A stretch of DNA of 64,000 nt. Origin: Numida meleagris. Taxonomy: Eukaryota; Chordata; Aves; Galliformes; Numididae. The DNA lies in assembly GCF_002078875.1 (NCBI RefSeq), contig NC_034413.1:67968756-68032755 (forward strand), given 5' to 3'. Below the pieces are notes generated by a model that ran no database searches, was not told the origin of the DNA, and saw only the letters and a list, made by a program, of their open reading frames with translations. Each line of letters starts with the position of its first letter. Within the stretch, counting starts at the first letter, position 1. A program made the translations under genes and the position numbers. Shown here one piece after another: positions 59,881 to 64,000 of the stretch.

Positions 59881-62025
59881 CAGAAGCCTCGTTACAATGC
59901 TTAAGGAATGATTAAAGTGTTAAATGAGTTGAAATGAAAGGCTCTGTCCAGAGCTGAAGGCATCATTTGGATTATTCACTCGGTTCTTTGAAAAATACAC
60001 AAATGCAGCAGTATTATGAATGCAATTACAGCCAATGGAGAATTCTCGAATGAAGGGTAAATCAAAAGGAAACCATCTATGTTTTATACGTCTGTGGTCT
60101 CTTCCATCTCAGCAGTGGAAGAAGGCATGACTGCACATGCGTATCTGAAACACACGATGGTTTTGTGCTCGTCAGCTGGTTGGGCTCGTGGGGAAATCTC
60201 CCACCACAGAGCTGGAGCAGGAGGGCGAGCACCTCGTGGGCTTTGGGATCTCCTTGAGATGCAAGCAGCGGTGCTCACCCATGTCCCTTCCCCTCACCTT
60301 CTCACTACTCCACGCCTGCCATTGCTCTGCGTTTCCTCCCCGGAGTTCCTCAGGAGCAAATTTCTTGGGACTCAGCAAGACGGGCACAGATGTGGCCACC
60401 TGCTGCACGAGCCTTTCTTCCCATGAGCTTCTCACAGAGCACTTCATATTTTAAAGAGGAGGAGGGAGAGGCAGCAGCCTTTGGTGTTGCTCAGCGCCGA
60501 CGCAGCTGGAGCAGCCTGGGGGTGCTGGGTGTTACTTTTTACAGGTTGGCAACCAGACGCTGGTCGCGATGATATACTTTTTTCCAGAGATCGCCTGAGT
60601 GTAGATGTGCCAACACGGGTTCCGGTTTTACCAGCTAATTCTCTTATTTCAAAGAGAGGAAATATCCTCGGACAAATCTGCTTTGTCAAGGTTGAAAACG
60701 TTCCACACCACAGATGGTGACCATAAGGTGCAAGTGAGTTTTCAGCTGAACCAGTGACACCCTACCCATTTGCTTCGCTGCCGAAGATTTGAAAACTAGT
60801 TTTTGTTATGAGAAGCGGAGTGAGATGCTTCTCTCCAAATGTCCCTTCCTCCTGTTAGCTCCTCACTTCCATATTCATGGCACTCCTGCTGCTACTAGCA
60901 CTGCCATGCGTAGCACCTACCACAAATTGTCCAGTTCCTGTTGTTAGGATGGCAGTTCCCTTTGGTTTTTGCAAAATTCATTAAGCGGGGGGTGGAGGGG
61001 TGGCAGTGTCCCGTTCTGGCTCAGCACCCTATTGTAGGAGGTTTTTCCCAGGTATTCTCCTGCATCGGTGCTCTTACAGCCAGACGAGCTGCGGGCATTC
61101 GCGCACCTCTCCTGTGCAGAAGCAACCGGTTGCATTTAGATGATCTGATTTCCTGAAGCACGAAAAACTTTCTGTGCACGGGGATGTTGTTGCAGGGAGT
61201 TTCCCAGCAATCAGCTGGGGATTTTCAGTCCCTTCGACCACGGCGTGAGATTTTTCTCAGGGACCTCGACGGGAGCAGGGATGGCAGCTTGCAGTAATTG
61301 GGGCCGTGCTCTTCGGATTCCTCTGAACCGAGGGGTTTTATGTTAATGGCAGAGAACCCACCTGTGGTTGGCGGCCTCGGTAGCTGTATCTAATTTTTCA
61401 CTTTTGTAAATTCCCCCGTGCTGCCGTGTTGCAGCCTGTACTGTTTTGCGGCACAGTCACAGGTCCACACTTCTCTTTTCTCCCTAATTTCTTCCACGAA
61501 AAAAAATCAAGTCGGAGGGGGCTGTACATTTTGTTTGCTCCGGTGCAACAACCAAAACAGAAGTCGAAAAGGCAAATAGGATTCTGTCTCTGGGAAACTA
61601 AAACCAAAAGTAACAGCGGTGGCCAGGGCTTCCCTCACCAGGAGCTGGCTTCTCTGCTGACCTTGGGGCTGGGCGACAGCAGGGCCGGGACACAGATTGC
61701 CTCAGACTGTTAAAGAAGTAGTGCTGAGTAATGCCATCCCTCACCCCTTACTTTTTAATTGCCTCACCTTTGACATCTGCTCGTACCACCACTCCCGGTC
61801 TCCCTGCTGTGCCTCCAGACCCTGTCCCCATTTCCTCTGCTCAGCACCCTCCGGTTCTCCCACGCAGCAGCGTTCCCATCCCAGGCTCTCCATCCTCTCC
61901 TCCACTGCTGCCCAACAGCCCCAGCACACAGCTGCTCCCAGACAGAGGTATCCCCTTTCCTAGCCTCTGTGCCCTGGCAGGCTTGGCAGCCGCTTGTCTC
62001 CAGCTGGTTACCTCAAGATCCTTTC
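59881..62025. other. Moderate-GC DNA, no supported gene
   Basis: GC and CpG are slightly raised around 60180-61300. Many overlapping ORFs of 60-115 residues occur in both strands; the mutual overlap shows they are GC-driven. No splice-bounded exon or repeat was recognised. Confidence 0.4.
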
Positions 62026-62142
62026 TTTTCCTTTTCTCTCTTTCTTTTTGTTCTTCTTTTGTTTTTTCTTTTTTTTTCTCTATTTCTTTTCTTACTTTCT
62101 TTTTCTTTCTTTCTTTGTGTTTTTGTTGTGTTTTTTTTTTAC
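62026..62142 (+). repeat. Long polypyrimidine tract
   Basis: About 115 bp are almost all T and C on the plus strand (TTTCTTTTTG, CTTTCTTTCTTTCTTTG and similar). This tract produces the Phe/Ser/Leu-rich run in a 185-residue ORF at 61731-62288, which is therefore not considered a gene. Confidence 0.85.
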
Positions 62143-62609
62143 CTTTAAGCAGGACTCCATCTATGCCTATTGCTTCTTCCTTATTTCCCCATCACCACCC
62201 TTCCTGCCCATGTCTGATTTCTGGGATGCGCTCTCCCTGCCACATGGCACCTGTGGGGTTTTCTGACCTCCATGCTTGGGTTGCCTGACTTGCACCATTA
62301 TTTCCTTCTTCCTTCTTCACAACACCCCCAGTGTTGGTTGGTCAGGGCACGAGCAGTGTGCCCTTGCTCCATACGCACACCTATCACACTGACCTGTTTG
62401 TCTCGTCGTCTTCTCTCATGACTTCCTCTGGTTCTATCTTTGTCACAGTGCCAACACATCCCATCACCCGTCGTGTACCGGAAGGCTTTGGAAGCTGAGT
62501 AATCTGTTCTGGAAAGAGCGTGGCATAAAAATCACCACGTGTTCAGAAGAAGCTCATGCTCCTGAAATCCGGTCCTGGCTCTTCACAAATAGTTTTTCTG
62601 CTGAGTTCA

Positions 62610-62721
62610 GTGGGAGCAAGATGGTCTGATTTTGGGTGGTGCTGTGTGCAGCCAGGAGTTGGAACTCGATGATCCTTATGGGTCCCTTCCAACTCAACAT
62701 ATTCTGTGAATCTATGATTAT
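62610..62721 (+). mobile_element. CR1 LINE 3' end fragment, plus orientation
   Basis: The canonical CR1 tail is read directly: GGAGTTGGAACTCGATGATC, CTTATGGGTCCCTTCCAACT, CAACATATTCTGTGAATCTA, TGATT. The terminal ATTCTGTGAATCTATGATT octamer-like repeat is intact and the element is relatively well preserved compared with the copy at 2425. Confidence 0.9.
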
Positions 62722-64000
62722 TTTTCTCCCCAGTGCTGCTGTAAATTCTGGCAATCCCATCTGAGCCCTTCCTGCCAGGTCAGTGCCAAATTTTTAGCTC
62801 TGTTGAGGCCCACCTCCCTCAAGGCCACAGCCAGGACTAGGTTAGGCAGAAGAGGAAAGATGGTCTTCGTGCATACTAGAAATAAACCGTATTAACATAC
62901 ACTGTGAGGGCATACTTTTCAAGAGATTTAATAGTGCATGATTTAAGTGTATGGTGCCGTTCTGGTACGTTGTATGGCATATTGCATAGATTTCAATAGC
63001 CCTGGGAGGCAGGTTTCTCAGCCCAGTGGCTGAAATCTGACAGACACGTCTGCTGGTCTGGCACCAGCTTTGTGTGCAGCGCCTGATGCTCCCAACGTAG
63101 GGCGAGCTCAAAGTCTACAAAGCAATGGTTCGCTCTGCTGAAGTCCTTATTGAGAACATTCTTCCAACATCTATTTGTGACCATTTTGATAATACTTTTA
63201 TATAGGGAAGAATTAAATCCATATCCAATATGTGTTACCAAAAACAATGTTAGTGCCATCTTTTGGGCAAGACTTTAAAGCACATAGGAAATTGGATGGT
63301 CTTATTCTACAGCGACCGTTCTCGAGGCCACCTTCACACCTCACGTTTTCAAAGTGAATGTGCTGAAGACAACTGAAAAGGCTTTACAACACTTTTGCAG
63401 CGATGTTATTTAGGATTGCAGAACAGTCAAATAATGCAGAAAAGCAGGACTTTTTAATTGTGTAGAGTGGTGTCACTACTTCCAACTTCTGACTCATCAG
63501 TAACTATTGCATATTTCTCAAGCGGAGGATTTTTTCCAGTAACTCAATGTTCTGAATGAATTTATTGTGAAATGCTGAGCCAATGTGAACTCGGAGTAAA
63601 ACAACAGCTTTGATAGCATCTATGTTCATTCATCTTTTCTTTTTCCCTCAGATATTCTTTAGCTCATCAAACTCATTCTTCTAGACTATTGGTTCCTTTG
63701 AATATCAAACAGATAACACATCCCAAACAAACATACTTGAGCTGTAAAATAGAACTATCTCTTTAGCTGATCAGATGAAAAACTGGGGGTGTTCTATAAG
63801 CTCTAGATCTGGTCTCAGACAATGGACCATCTTTGGAAAAACCCAGGGTTGGTCAGCTAAAACCAGAACTGAAAGTCATTTATTACATTAGTCGACTATT
63901 GGCTACGTTTTAGACCATACGCTTCAAAACGATACACAGACCTTGTTTACTCTGGGTGTAAGAACAACAACCGAATTTTCAGTTAGGGTTCAATTAAGAT
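62722..64000. other. AT-rich DNA with two overlapping minus-frame ORFs
   Basis: Minus frames at 62993-63259 and 62842-63111 are open and together give a protein-like text (for example MVTNRCWKNVLNKDFSRANH and FELALRWEHQALHTKLV) that seems to switch frame near 63000-63110. This could be a degraded mobile-element ORF with a frameshift, but I cannot name a family. The rest shows nothing recognisable. Confidence 0.3.

Noticed and set aside
61731..62288. 185-codon plus ORF
   Set aside because: Its centre is a translated polypyrimidine tract (Phe/Ser/Leu) and its start is Pro/Ser-rich. No protein signature.
1..64000. CRISPR arrays, tRNA or rRNA genes, operons, insertion sequences
   Set aside because: No regularly spaced repeats, no cloverleaf-like A/B boxes noticed, no rRNA core motifs, and no runs of closely packed ORFs with ribosome-binding sites. 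The sequence is vertebrate.
1..64000. Endogenous retrovirus or LTR element
   Set aside because: I saw no paired LTRs, primer-binding site, or gag/pol-like motifs such as YxDD in any of the open frames. A profile search could still reveal old fragments.

Overview
This window looks like nuclear DNA from a sauropsid vertebrate, most likely a bird and probably a galliform. The best evidence is a set of CR1 LINE 3' ends of the chicken type on both strands, at about 2425-2521, 39115-39332, 39333-39461, 57762-58017, 58552-58800 and 62610-62721. Other support is the overall low GC with sharp local CpG clustering, the sparse repeats, and the absence of any Alu, B1 or L1 sequence I could recognise. There is no operon structure, no long uninterrupted gene, and nothing prokaryotic or plasmid-like.

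The main landmark is a strong CpG island at about 38.2-39.1 kb. It has YY1-type GCCAT/AAGATGG elements and two minus-strand splice donors on its left side, so it is very probably a promoter. The simplest reading is a gene transcribed leftward (minus strand) from this island across 1-38 kb. Candidate exons lie at 34.07-34.28 kb (an open segment ending in a stop, with a downstream AATAAA), 29.69-29.81 kb (120 nt), 21.65 kb (30 nt), 18.48-18.54 kb (64 nt), 17.21-17.26 kb, 13.38-13.45 kb, 8.59-8.65 kb, 1.37-1.41 kb and 0.19-0.23 kb. The 21.65 and 18.5 kb candidates are phase-compatible. I could not name the encoded protein. Short open segments next to splice-like sites arise easily by chance, so every exon call is tentative.

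The right part (39-64 kb) starts with CR1 debris directly against the CpG island. It then looks like intergenic or long-intron DNA: AT-rich unique sequence, homopolymer and pyrimidine/purine tracts, a (TTTTG)n repeat, a G-rich run, a MIR-like relic, and several blocks dense in homeodomain-type TAATTA or ATTTGCAT motifs that resemble conserved non-coding elements. One plus-strand open segment at 50.94-51.16 kb has splice-like boundaries. No RNA gene, CRISPR array, intact transposon or endogenous retrovirus was recognised.

I did not find a convincing undescribed biological system. The most distinctive non-gene structures are two perfect inverted repeats side by side at 18842-18900 and two long perfect palindromes at 3365-3384 and 6294-6311.
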